A stretch of DNA of 64,000 bases, taken from NCBI RefSeq assembly GCF_002251945.1, contig NZ_NDHW01000087.1, positions 1-64,000 on the forward strand, given 5' to 3'. This DNA comes from Pseudanabaena sp. SR411 (GTDB lineage: Bacteria; Cyanobacteriota; Cyanobacteriia; Pseudanabaenales; Pseudanabaenaceae). The notes beneath the pieces are model-generated. The model did no database searches and was not told where the DNA came from. It was given only the letters and a program-made list of their open reading frames with translations. A program made the translations under genes and the position numbers. Of the stretch, positions 16,307 through 25,348 are shown piece by piece. Every line of letters begins with the position of its first letter. Position 1 is the first letter of the stretch.

Positions 16307-18452
16307 TTACCTTGAGGAGATAGATTGTGATGCGATCGCACTTGACTTATTGCAGAATTCACTGTCTATTCTGTCGCGATCGTACATATCCGCTATGGTG
16401 GCGGGGAAATAATGCTCTCTAGCTAACAGTATGTCTTCGGCGCAACGGGTGAGGTCGGTTTTGTTTTGTTCGGTGAGGGAGGGGACGGGGAAGGTGTTCC
16501 AGCCGAGGGTGTTGGAGTAAGAGAATCGCATTTCTAGCCGCACGCAAACTGTACCGATCCAGACCCAATGCAGGCGAGAGGCGATAAGTGCCATGTTCCA
16601 GAGTGGGGCATCGTAGAGAGCAAAACACTTATTTGATACAACACTCTCTCTATTCAAAAATTCAATTGGCAAGTATTCTCGATTTTCAGAAGAAACAACT
16701 GGGAACGCAAAAAATCTATTAGTTGCGCTGTTCATTTCTCGGAACTGATGAGGTCGCTTAAACATACCATTTGAGATTACATCTTTCAACAATGAAGGTA
16801 AGCATTTCTAGCTACTAAATTAAAAATAAGATGTTCTGAAAGTCCATAGTAATTACCTTTGACCATATTTGAAATCGATGAAAGTGGTTTATTAGTAGAA
16901 GCTACCCAAAAGTCATCATGGGGCAACAAATATGCATTTATATTTGATTTGCTGATCTGAATATCTCCATCAAATATTATCAGACTTCCTGTGGTATAAC
17001 CTGCGCCAACAATCACAACAGTTACTCCAGCATCATTTCTCGCCAAATTACTCCACTTAAACGCTCTGACTGCAAAAGTAAATTTCAAACCTTTTTCAAA
17101 AAGAGATTTCCAAAAATTTGAAACGTGCTGACCTTGGGCAATACTGTTAGTTGCTACAAATGCAAAGTGGGTTTTAGTATGTTGGGAATATTCAAAAGCC
17201 TTAAAGAACCAACCACATACATAGTCTAATAAGCCCCACTTATCGACTTCTCGATTTAAAAGGGGCTGCAAATCTTCCTTCTGTTCAGTAGTCTTTTTTG
17301 CGTTTCCCTTATATGGCGGATTCCCACAAATATAAGTTTCACCACCCTCATTCACAAAATCAATCTCAGCCTCATCCCGCGTCTCTTGCCACAAATCCAA
17401 ATCCTCACGCTGCACCGTCACCCCCTTCCCCGTTGGCGGACACAGACTCAACCAATCCAACCGCAACGCATTCCCACAAGTAATCCAATTATCACTCTTT
17501 AACGGCAAAAACTCCGCCAGTGACAACATTTACCGCAATACAACTGATACTCCGCAATAATCAACGCCAACAGCGCCACCTCCACTGCAAAATGGCGAAT
17601 CTCAATCCCCGAAAATTGGTTAACGGAATATCTGACTTGCGATCCGCCTCACCCCGCCGCCGATTGATTTCCGCCTCAAGCGATCGCATCTCCTTATACG
17701 CAATCACCAAAAAATTCCCCGACCCACAAGCAGGATCAAACACCCGAATCTTCGCCAACGGTTGCCGCAAATTTAACAACTTCCGCCCATTGTCCCCCGC
17801 CGCCTCAAGCTGAGTGCGCAGATCATCAAGAAACAACGGATTCAGCACCTTCAGGATATTCGGCACACTCGTATAGTGCATCCCCAACGCCCCGCGCTCC
17901 TGTAATGGTATCGCCATCGCCCGAAGCAACTCCGCCAAAACCTCATGGGTGTTTTCACCATCACTCATCTGCGCGATCGCCTGCGTAAACAACCCATCCC
18001 CCATGAAAAATATTCGTATCCCCCGCAAAAAAAGCAGAAAATCAACCGCGCCATAAAGTGATTAAAATCTTCAAGGCGATCGCCCTTGTCCTAATTAGGA
18101 TTATCCTTCAACAACTCCACATAAAGCCGATTCAGCCGCCCCGTCGCCTTAATATCAAAGGCATTTTCGCGAATTTGCTTAACCGTCGTAATCCCTGTCA
18201 AGGGCAAGAAAAAGCCAAAATGATCCGCAAAGTCTGAATATGCACAGGCGATCGTCTCCCCATCCACCGGATTTTCCGCCTCAAAGTCCAAACCATCGGT
18301 CGCCAGAATAAACTTCGCCTTGTGTTAGTCGTGGCTGAACTTTTCCGCAACGCCGTCAACGTCGCCCCCACCTCACCCAACTCACATACCTTCAGATGAA
18401 TATTATTGCGTTGCAGCACCCCACCAACCAATTCAATTTCGACTGCATTCAT
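16307..18452 (-). pseudogene. MmeI-like (type IIL) restriction-modification enzyme, decayed
   Basis: Successive minus-strand fragments in different frames make up one gene. The start is MNAVEIE joined directly to GGVLQRNNIHLKVCELGEVG (about 50 N-terminal residues missing). Then come DFEAENPVDGETIACAYSDF and RQIREN-type spacer residues, DPACGSGNFL (SAM motif I, 17561-18028), GNPPYKG (catalytic motif IV, 16786-17529), and a C-terminal target-recognition part (16307-16792). At least four frame breaks are present, and the extreme C-terminus is replaced by unrelated residues. Catalytic motifs survive but no continuous enzyme can be made. Confidence 0.85.
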
Positions 18453-18475
18453 AAGTAGAAAGGCTTAATTATTTG

Positions 18476-18541
18476 TAGGATGCGTTAATGCATCTATTGG
18501 GCAAAGATGATGGGTTACGCGATCGCTAACACATCCTACAT
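18476..18541. repeat. Inverted repeat, TGTAGGATG ends
   Basis: TGTAGGATGCGTTA at the left pairs with TAACACATCCTACA at the right, with HIP1 inside. A related element lies at 59994-60069. This is a common type of cyanobacterial intergenic repeat. Confidence 0.7.
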
Positions 18542-18564
18542 TTAATTCCAACAACCTACTTACG

Positions 18565-19272
18565 TTAACTAGATTTCCATAGGGCAAGTCCGCCGATAAG
18601 TCCTAAATCATTGGAAACGATCGCGACTTTATCCATCAAATTTGGTAGCAAATTTAAGGTAACTAAGCGAGCATTGCCACCACCGATATAAAGTTTGTCG
18701 TAATTAAATAATTTATAGAGCGTGCCGATCGCCTCTAGCAATCGGATATTCCACAATTCCGCACCAATTTGATCTAGAGATGCTTGTCCTAAACAGTCTT
18801 CGTAGGTTTCACTGCCAACAAAAATATGCTGACCTAGTTCCAGATTTGGTAATAGCTTGCCATTAAAAAATAGTGATGATCCAAACCCAGTACCTAAAGT
18901 AATTACTAACTCTACGCCCTTCCCCGCGATCGCCCCGCATCCCTGCACATCGGCATCATTAGCAATCCTGATCGGTTTACCCAGTTGGCTGTGCAGTACT
19001 TCCTCCAAAGGAAATCCATCCCAATCAGCATGTAAATTAATTGCGCCCCTTGTCACCCCATGCTCGACCACACTAGGAAACCCAATGGAAATACGATCAT
19101 ATTCTCCCTGTTTGGCGATTAAGTCGATTAGGGTCGCTACAATAATATCTGGGGTAGCAGGATGGGGAGTATAAATAAGCGATCGCCTTGAGATTGGAGT
19201 ACCATCATCTTGCAAGATGATCGCTTTGATACTACTTCCACCCACATCAATCGCTAATGTTAAAAAACTCAC
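18565..19272 (-). CDS. ppgK: Polyphosphate glucokinase (ROK family)
   Basis: This enzyme phosphorylates glucose using polyphosphate (and often ATP). The 235-residue protein begins LTLAIDVGGSSIKAIIL (phosphate-binding motif of the ROK/hexokinase fold). IANDADVQGCGAIAGKGVELVITLGTGFGSSLF follows, containing the catalytic aspartate in NDAD and the second phosphate motif, and YIGGGNARL comes near the end. Length and motifs match PpgK. The gene is single, 120 bp from the divergent NACHT gene. Confidence 0.9.
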   Translation of the reverse strand: MSFLTLAIDVGGSSIKAIILQDDGTPISRRSLIYTPHPATPDIIVATLIDLIAKQGEYDRISIGFPSVVEHGVTRGAINLHADWDGFPLEEVLHSQLGKPIRIANDADVQGCGAIAGKGVELVITLGTGFGSSLFFNGKLLPNLELGQHIFVGSETYEDCLGQASLDQIGAELWNIRLLEAIGTLYKLFNYDKLYIGGGNARLVTLNLLPNLMDKVAIVSNDLGLIGGLALWKSS

Positions 19273-19392
19273 AGGAATAGACTTCTCGTATTAGATAATA
19301 GGTTAATGAGGTTGCGAGCGCTTTGCGCCCACAACTAATAGAATTGATTAAAGCAAGTTTTTGATGAAGTTAGCAAAATAGGGGTTAAAAAT

Positions 19393-21813
19393 ATGGTTGC
19401 AGCCTTAATGCTAAGAGCATCTTCAGATATCCTTAGCAAAGCACAAGAAGAACTCACCCTTAGAGGATACACGCCTTTACAGTTGGCGAGTGAGCTTAGT
19501 TTGGCTGTGCAACTAGTCGAGAATTTCTTGAATGGAGAAATAGTCGATCGCAATACCTACGATTTAGTTTGTGGAAAGCTAAACATTTCGATAAACCCCG
19601 TGCAGGATCTATCGATAGAAAAGTCGATAGAAAACATAGAAACCTCAAATCTTCAACCCCCTAATGCATCTACTAACAGCATTGTTACAGTTAATAATGC
19701 TGTACCAATCGCCAACTCAAATAATAATCTAACTATAGAGAAAACTTCTCAAAGTTCAAGTGATAGCTTACCTAAAAGTGTTGAATTTGGACTTGACAAA
19801 TCATTACAAACAATTCGTAAAAATATCTCGTCTGCGTTGGTCCGTCAATGCGATCGCCTCAGAATAATTGATCTGAATACTCCACTCTGTTTACATAATT
19901 TATATACAGAGACTAATGTTTTTGCTACTTTACCAAGCAGTCAACATCTTGATCTCAATGAAGCTTTTGCAAATGTATCTCCTGAGCAATACGATCGCTT
20001 TTATCTAGACAAACTTCATCCGCCCACAATTCCCGCAAATCAAGCTTTAGAAGAATCTAAACAAATTTTGTTGGTTGGCGGTTTAGGCTCAGGAAAGACG
20101 ACATTACTTAAATATTGGTCAATGGCATGTATCACAGGTAATATTTTGCCTAAATATTTGCCTTTACTTTTGCCTTTGCGATCGCTTGTTTCGTTGCCTG
20201 ATATTGGTGATCCGCTTTTATGGTTAAAGCAACAACTGATTAATTATGGATTGTCCGATGAATTTTTAGATCCCAAAGTCTTAGATCAATTAGTAAATCA
20301 AGGACGCCTATTATTGCTTTGGGACGAGTTAGATGATCTACCAGAAATACATCGTGCAGAAATTGCTCAAAAAATCTTGAGATTTAGCGATCGCTATCCT
20401 AAGAATCGCTTCGTAGTTGCCACACGTAATCCGATCTATGGTCATATCTTAGAGTCATTTTCGACAGTAGAAATAGCACCTTTTGAAGAATCACAAATTA
20501 GCACATTTGCTAGTAAATGGTTTCAAACTACTTGCTCTGACAAGCCGAAAAAAAATGAAAAATTTCAACAATTACTTGCCACAAATAAACCATTAGCAGA
20601 AATAGCCAGTAACCCTCTATTACTAACGCATCTTTGTACTGTCTTTAACAGTTATGAATATCTTAAACCTAACTTTTATCAAGAAATACTAAATCTCCTA
20701 TTGACCAAATGGGAGCAGACTAAATGCTTGTCTAGTTTTCCAAATCAAGCATTATCAACTTCTCAAAAACTAGACTTACTTTCCTATGTAGCGATCGTGT
20801 CGCTTGATCGCCATGGTTATGTGTGGCAAAACAATCAACTTGAGGATGACTTTCAGGACTGTATTGCAGCCAGTCACAACTTATCCAAGTTGGCAATTAA
20901 TTATGATCAGATTTTTCAGATTTTCAAGTGGCAACATAGCTTATTGATTGAATGTGCGAAAGGAATTTATGCCCTCACCCATACGACATTGCATGATTAT
21001 CTTGCCGCCTATCGAATTGCCAATAGTACGCCTAGTGCTGCTCAAAAATATTTGCTCGAGCGCATATACCTTAAGCGTTGGCATGGTGTGATCGTGATGA
21101 CCGTTAGTATTTCCCAGCAAGCCGATTACATGTTAAAGATGATGAAACGCAAAATTGATGAATTGGTGAGTCAAGATCCGCAATTGCAGTCATTTCTGAC
21201 ATGGGTTAATCAACAGTCAATTCAGATCCAAACCCCTTACAAAGCCGTGACGATTCGGGCTTTATATTTAGATATTGATTTAGAAAATACGCGATCGCTA
21301 GATCGCGCCCGCGCCTTAGATATCGCTCATTCCCGATCCTTAGAACGCGCTCGCAGTAAAGCGTTGGGCAATGAAAATACAATGGAAACAGAGGTGGATA
21401 TCGACTATACAATTAATCTGGCACTCAATCTGGACTTGGCTTTATATTTTGCTAATCATCCTATTTTAGAGTTGGCTTGCATACTTGAGCCAGATCTCCA
21501 AAGAGGCTTACAGTTTTTGCGTCAAAAATTTCCCGATCCTTCTAAAAATCGAGAGACTTTTGCGAAATGGTGGCAAGCTAAGGGTTTAGATTGGTCAAAA
21601 AAATTACGGAATTTAATCGTTCAGCACCGTAAAAGTTCGCAAGAATGGCAGTTCAGTGACAATCAGCTTAACGTGTTGCGAATATATCATGATGCTAACA
21701 AGCTTTTGATCGAGTGCTTGAATAATGCTGAATATGTCAGCCCCTTAGTCAAGAGTCAAATCGAGTCTACATTGTTACTGCCTCAGGGTGAGTACAGCAT
21801 ATTACAGTACTAA
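19393..21813 (+). CDS. HTH-NACHT STAND NTPase
   Basis: An 806-residue protein. Residues about 10-75 look like the XRE-type helix-turn-helix found at the N-terminus of cyanobacterial NACHT proteins (GYTPLQLASELSLAVQLVENFLNGEIVDR). A low-complexity linker follows (75-130). The NACHT domain has Walker A GGLGSGKTTL (about 228-237) and Walker B LLLLWDELDD (about 306-315). The C-terminus is helical, with an Arg/Leu/Asp-rich segment (LDRARALDIAHSRSLERARS) but no obvious LRR or WD repeats. The family senses stimuli in ATP-dependent assemblies, some antiviral. The stop abuts a palindrome. Confidence 0.85.
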   Translation: MVAALMLRASSDILSKAQEELTLRGYTPLQLASELSLAVQLVENFLNGEIVDRNTYDLVCGKLNISINPVQDLSIEKSIENIETSNLQPPNASTNSIVTVNNAVPIANSNNNLTIEKTSQSSSDSLPKSVEFGLDKSLQTIRKNISSALVRQCDRLRIIDLNTPLCLHNLYTETNVFATLPSSQHLDLNEAFANVSPEQYDRFYLDKLHPPTIPANQALEESKQILLVGGLGSGKTTLLKYWSMACITGNILPKYLPLLLPLRSLVSLPDIGDPLLWLKQQLINYGLSDEFLDPKVLDQLVNQGRLLLLWDELDDLPEIHRAEIAQKILRFSDRYPKNRFVVATRNPIYGHILESFSTVEIAPFEESQISTFASKWFQTTCSDKPKKNEKFQQLLATNKPLAEIASNPLLLTHLCTVFNSYEYLKPNFYQEILNLLLTKWEQTKCLSSFPNQALSTSQKLDLLSYVAIVSLDRHGYVWQNNQLEDDFQDCIAASHNLSKLAINYDQIFQIFKWQHSLLIECAKGIYALTHTTLHDYLAAYRIANSTPSAAQKYLLERIYLKRWHGVIVMTVSISQQADYMLKMMKRKIDELVSQDPQLQSFLTWVNQQSIQIQTPYKAVTIRALYLDIDLENTRSLDRARALDIAHSRSLERARSKALGNENTMETEVDIDYTINLALNLDLALYFANHPILELACILEPDLQRGLQFLRQKFPDPSKNRETFAKWWQAKGLDWSKKLRNLIVQHRKSSQEWQFSDNQLNVLRIYHDANKLLIECLNNAEYVSPLVKSQIESTLLLPQGEYSILQY

Positions 21814-21854
21814 TACCAACACCCAAAATGGCTACGCCATTTTGGGTGTTGGTA
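21814..21854. repeat. 41-bp palindrome, AAAATGGC-TAC-GCCATTTT core
   Basis: Perfect arms from TACCAACACCC to the core, TAC loop centred at 21834. It begins at the first base after the NACHT stop. The same core occurs at 62799-62827. Confidence 0.8.
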
Positions 21855-21980
21855 TATAGCAATCCTTGACAATCAAAACCCAAAAGAGTAATGGCGGCGC
21901 GAAGCGCCGCCATTACTCTTTTGGGTTTGAAGAAACAGCGATGTTTCTTCTTTGGTGGTTTTTTAATCGCGATTGCTATA
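21855..21980. mobile_element. MITE-like element, TATAGCAAT ends
   Basis: Ends TATAGCAAT/ATTGCTATA enclose a 53-bp perfect palindrome (21876-21928, GGCGGCGC-GAA core) and a second small hairpin (GAAGAAAC...GTTTCTTC). It has the same organisation as 12891-12986. It fills the gap between the NACHT gene and the ABC ATPase. Confidence 0.75.
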
Positions 21981-22013
21981 CTTTAATCATTACTTTAAAG
22001 AGATAGATATTCT

Positions 22014-22910
22014 GTGCTAGAAGTTCGCAAAATCTGTAAATCTTATGGAAAGAAGCAAGTTTTACAGGACTTAAGTTTTGCTATTCAGGCAGGCGAAGTC
22101 TATGGGTTACTAGGTCCAAACGGAGCTGGTAAAACTACTACGATTAGTATTTTGTGTGGTTTGATTCAAGCTGATCGTGGCTTTGTCACAATGAATGAGC
22201 TACAGGTATCAAGTGCAACCCGATCGCTGATTGGCGTGGCTCCTCAGGAAAATATTTTTTATAAGAGCCTAACCTGCGAAGAAAACTTACGGTTTTTTGG
22301 GCAGCTTTATGGACTGAGTAATGAAGCTTGTCGCAAGCAAGCTCAGTACTGCTTAGAACTAGTGGGGCTAGGCGATCGCGCTAAAAGTATTGCCGATACT
22401 CTGAGTGGTGGAATGCAACGTCGTCTGAGCATGGCGATCGCCCTTGTGCATCAGCCGCAATTAGTCGTACTCGATGAACCGACCACAGGACTGGATATTG
22501 AAGCTCGTTATGAAGTCTGGGAATTGATTCGTAAACTTAGAAGTCAAGATACAGCCATTTTATTGACTACCCACATGCTCGAAGAAGCCGAGCGTCTCTG
22601 TCAGCGAATTGGCATTATTAAACAAGGTAGTTTGCTTGCAGAAGGGAGTCTCAAAGAACTGCGTCAACATGTCCCTGCTAAAGAAATTGCGATTATTTGT
22701 ACACCCACTGAAGATTTGGCGATCGCTAGGGCGATCGAGTTGGGGTTCGCCTATCGCTACTACGGGCGGGATTTAGCTTTTTGGCTACCCAAGGTAATGG
22801 AGCTGAAAGAAATTTTAGAATGTTTTGAAGGCATCACAATTGACTCAATTATGCGCCAACCAGTCCGCCTTGAAAATATCTACGTGGAAGTTACCCAAGG
22901 CTCTAAATAG
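22014..22910 (+). CDS. ABC transporter ATP-binding protein, orphan
   Basis: A 298-residue ATPase of the CcmA/DrrA-like exporter group. Walker A GPNGAGKTT (about 36-44), Q-loop region APQEN, signature LSGGMQRRLSMAIAL, Walker B LVVLDEPTTGLD and switch H in TTHMLEEAERL are intact. The C-terminal 80 residues are the usual regulatory domain. GTG start. No permease gene is adjacent, so the partner must be encoded elsewhere. The last codons and the stop lie within the palindrome at 22899-22961. Confidence 0.9.
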   Translation: MLEVRKICKSYGKKQVLQDLSFAIQAGEVYGLLGPNGAGKTTTISILCGLIQADRGFVTMNELQVSSATRSLIGVAPQENIFYKSLTCEENLRFFGQLYGLSNEACRKQAQYCLELVGLGDRAKSIADTLSGGMQRRLSMAIALVHQPQLVVLDEPTTGLDIEARYEVWELIRKLRSQDTAILLTTHMLEEAERLCQRIGIIKQGSLLAEGSLKELRQHVPAKEIAIICTPTEDLAIARAIELGFAYRYYGRDLAFWLPKVMELKEILECFEGITIDSIMRQPVRLENIYVEVTQGSK

Positions 22911-22961
22911 CCACAAAAGTGACGGCGCAAAGCGCCGTCACTTTTGTGGCTATTTAGAGCC
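22899..22961. repeat. 63-bp perfect palindrome containing the ABC gene's 3' end
   Basis: Thirty-base arms around an AAA loop (22929-22931). The left arm consists of the gene's last codons, its stop codon (TAG 22908-22910) and GGCGC-type core. The right arm is their exact inverted copy. It is likely to terminate transcription. Confidence 0.85.
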
Positions 22962-22996
22962 GCAGTCTTTACTTATGCTCAAAAGCCTAAAAGCCT

Positions 22997-24040
22997 TTAG
23001 CTTTCTATGCTCTGAGCATGAGTAAAGACTGCCTTAGTAAAAGCCAACAGATTTTGCTGCATTTGCTTAGAATCTGATGCGACAAGGCGATCGAGTGATG
23101 TGTAATATGTCGCAGCTAGTTTGGGACGACTACCAGTTTTGATCATCCATAGACCATCTGCAAGACTTGCTCTAATCTCGACCGTAATATGATTATTGTC
23201 TGATAGCGTAAAGCGATCAGAAATACCATGAAAAGCCTGAATCTGAGTTTTCGCGTCCCCCTTAATCCAAATTGTCGCGACCAGATAAGGACTCACAGAA
23301 TGGAGATCGCTATGACTTACAGATCGCGCTGCATAGATATAAAGCAATTGTAACCAAGGTAAAGGATAAATAACCTCTAAGGCACTATACCCACTCGGTT
23401 TCGCTTCAATCTTCATTTCTTGGAAATAATGAATTGTTTTCGCCCATTGCTGACTAAAAGTTTTTGCCACATCAGGATTAAGAAATAGCTCCCCCCATTG
23501 ACTATGTTGCCAAGGTTGCATATCCATGAAATGCATATATTCTGAAAACTCATGGGCAAGGCGATCTGGCTTTTGAGCTACCAAAGCATATACATCTTGC
23601 CAACAAAAATATGGCATAGATGAATTTACTTCATCGTGGGGCTGTAGATAATGCTGTTTTGCTGAATCACTAGCTAAAATTTCAGGCTCGATTAGACAAT
23701 AACTATTGCTAATTACTGCTATATAAGTCTGTTTAGTCTGAGACTTAGCCAAAATGAATAATGCTTCTAGAGAAAGCTTGTTTAACTCACTTTCCAAACG
23801 ATGATCGCAGAGAATATCAAAATCTTGACATTCTAAAACTACGTCAGGTTGGATGTCTGACGTAAAAGAAGGATAGCTAACAGCTTTAACAAAGGTTGAA
23901 CTTGGCTTGCCCGATCGCTGTGTTAAAAAGTCAACGAAATCCTGACCTAAGTCTTGAATATTTTCTAGCAAATATTCCCAAGAAGCAGCAAAACGCTCTT
24001 TCTTGTCTAGGTTTGGTGGCAGCAAAAAAATATTACTCAT
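22997..24040 (-). CDS. Unknown protein with a possible degenerate PD-(D/E)XK-like region
   Basis: A 347-residue soluble protein that I cannot assign to a named family. The region about 50-150 (QPDVVLECQDFDILCDHRLESELNKL, then TYIAVISN and YFCWQDVYALV) resembles the D...ExK-QL-Y-F-W pattern of restriction-type nucleases. The expected E-x-K appears as D-H-R, so catalysis is doubtful. The C-terminal half contains WQLLYIYAAR-type hydrophobic helices and a beta-rich segment. It is flanked by two orphan ABC ATPase genes. Confidence 0.6.
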   Translation of the reverse strand: MSNIFLLPPNLDKKERFAASWEYLLENIQDLGQDFVDFLTQRSGKPSSTFVKAVSYPSFTSDIQPDVVLECQDFDILCDHRLESELNKLSLEALFILAKSQTKQTYIAVISNSYCLIEPEILASDSAKQHYLQPHDEVNSSMPYFCWQDVYALVAQKPDRLAHEFSEYMHFMDMQPWQHSQWGELFLNPDVAKTFSQQWAKTIHYFQEMKIEAKPSGYSALEVIYPLPWLQLLYIYAARSVSHSDLHSVSPYLVATIWIKGDAKTQIQAFHGISDRFTLSDNNHITVEIRASLADGLWMIKTGSRPKLAATYYTSLDRLVASDSKQMQQNLLAFTKAVFTHAQSIES

Positions 24041-24287
24041 AGCTGGGCGCTATCTAGCCTTGTTTCATTACATTGTATAGGTTATCTATTAATACATCTC
24101 TATTAGTAAAGTAACGATTTTTATCTTTATCCCCAAATTCAGCTTATTTAGCAATCCTAAATCATTTAGAGTCTCAAAGCTGAATTTAAACTGTAAACAT
24201 CAAGATTATCCCCATTTTTAAATTAGCCCGAACTGACGTTAAAATAGTGTTTTAAAGCATGAACTTTGCAGCTTTAGATCGGTAGCC

Positions 24288-25259
24288 ATGGTAGAAGTAT
24301 TGACTAATGAATCTCAGCAACAGATTATTCAGAGCAACGCTATTGTAGCGGACGGCTTGAGCAAAATTTATCGTACTGGCTTTTGGTTAAATCAAAAAAT
24401 TAGTTCTTTACAGGATTTTTCATTAACCATTCGTCAAGGCGAAACCTTTGGTGTACTTGGTCCAAATGGGGCAGGCAAAACCACCTTATTAAAGATTTTA
24501 TTGGGTATTGTGAAGCCCACATCAGGAACTGGTGAAATTTTAGGATATCCCCTCGGCGATCGCGCCGCTAAGCAGTCAATCGGTTATTTACCTGAAAATG
24601 CTTACTATTACGATTATTTGACAGGATGGGAACTGCTTGATTTTATTGGTAGTTTGTTTGGGGTTGCGCCATCTTTACGTCGTCAACGTATTGCTGATTT
24701 GCTAGATCTTGTCGGTTTATCTCAATCAGTGGCAAGGAAAAAGCAACTGCGCCAATATTCTAAAGGTATGGTGCAGCGGATCGGGGTCGCCCAAGCTTTG
24801 ATCAATGATCCCGAAATTGTGTTTCTTGATGAGCCAATGTCTGGACTCGATCCTGTTGGTCGCTATCAGGTACGCGAAATTATTTTGATGCTCAAAAATC
24901 AGGGCAAAACTGTATTTTTTAACAGTCATATTTTGTCTGATGTGGAGTTAATCTGCGATCGCATTGGCATCCTCAACAAAGGTGAACTAGTGGCGATGGG
25001 GACATTAAACGAGTTACTGGGTACAGAGCAGTCCTATCAGGTCAGTGGGCGCGGTGGCTCTGAGGAAGAGTTAAAACCTTGGTTAGAGCATTTAATCTTC
25101 CAGAATGATACTTGGCATGGTCAATTAGCGAAGGATCTGCCAGAATTTCTGACCTATATTGCGAGTATTGGCGCAAAGGCGATCGCGATTGAGCTAGCCC
25201 GCCAAACCCTCGAAGAATTTTTTATCGATCAAATTAAGGCTTCACGCCACAAAGACTAA
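24288..25259 (+). CDS. ABC transporter ATP-binding protein, orphan
   Basis: A 323-residue ATPase. Walker A GPNGAGKTTLL (about 64-74), YLPENAYYYDYLTG Q-loop region, signature YSKGMVQRIGVAQAL, Walker B IVFLDEPMSGLDP and the H-loop NSHILSDVE are intact. The DEPMSGLDP form is typical of exporters of the ABC-2 type. It is related to the 22014 gene but clearly distinct. The upstream region 24041-24287 is AT-rich with no gene. No permease is encoded nearby. Confidence 0.9.
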   Translation: MVEVLTNESQQQIIQSNAIVADGLSKIYRTGFWLNQKISSLQDFSLTIRQGETFGVLGPNGAGKTTLLKILLGIVKPTSGTGEILGYPLGDRAAKQSIGYLPENAYYYDYLTGWELLDFIGSLFGVAPSLRRQRIADLLDLVGLSQSVARKKQLRQYSKGMVQRIGVAQALINDPEIVFLDEPMSGLDPVGRYQVREIILMLKNQGKTVFFNSHILSDVELICDRIGILNKGELVAMGTLNELLGTEQSYQVSGRGGSEEELKPWLEHLIFQNDTWHGQLAKDLPEFLTYIASIGAKAIAIELARQTLEEFFIDQIKASRHKD

Positions 25260-25293
25260 AGTCGTTATTGCCCCATTATATAAAAACCTATCA

Positions 25294-25346
25294 AACCCAA
25301 AGAGAAGAAGGGAGGCGCTTCGCGCCTCCCTTCTTCTCTTTGGGTT
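25294..25346. repeat. 53-bp perfect palindrome, GGAGGCGC core
   Basis: Arms AACCCAAAGAGAAGAAG plus core pair around a TTC loop centred at 25320. It sits between two convergent genes and ends 2 bp before the DUF1517 stop, so it may be a bidirectional terminator. Confidence 0.85.
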
Positions 25347-25348
25347 CC

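Noticed and set aside
16307-18452. Several separate methyltransferase genes
   Set aside because: Fragments join in order to one MmeI-like protein with frame breaks, not distinct genes.
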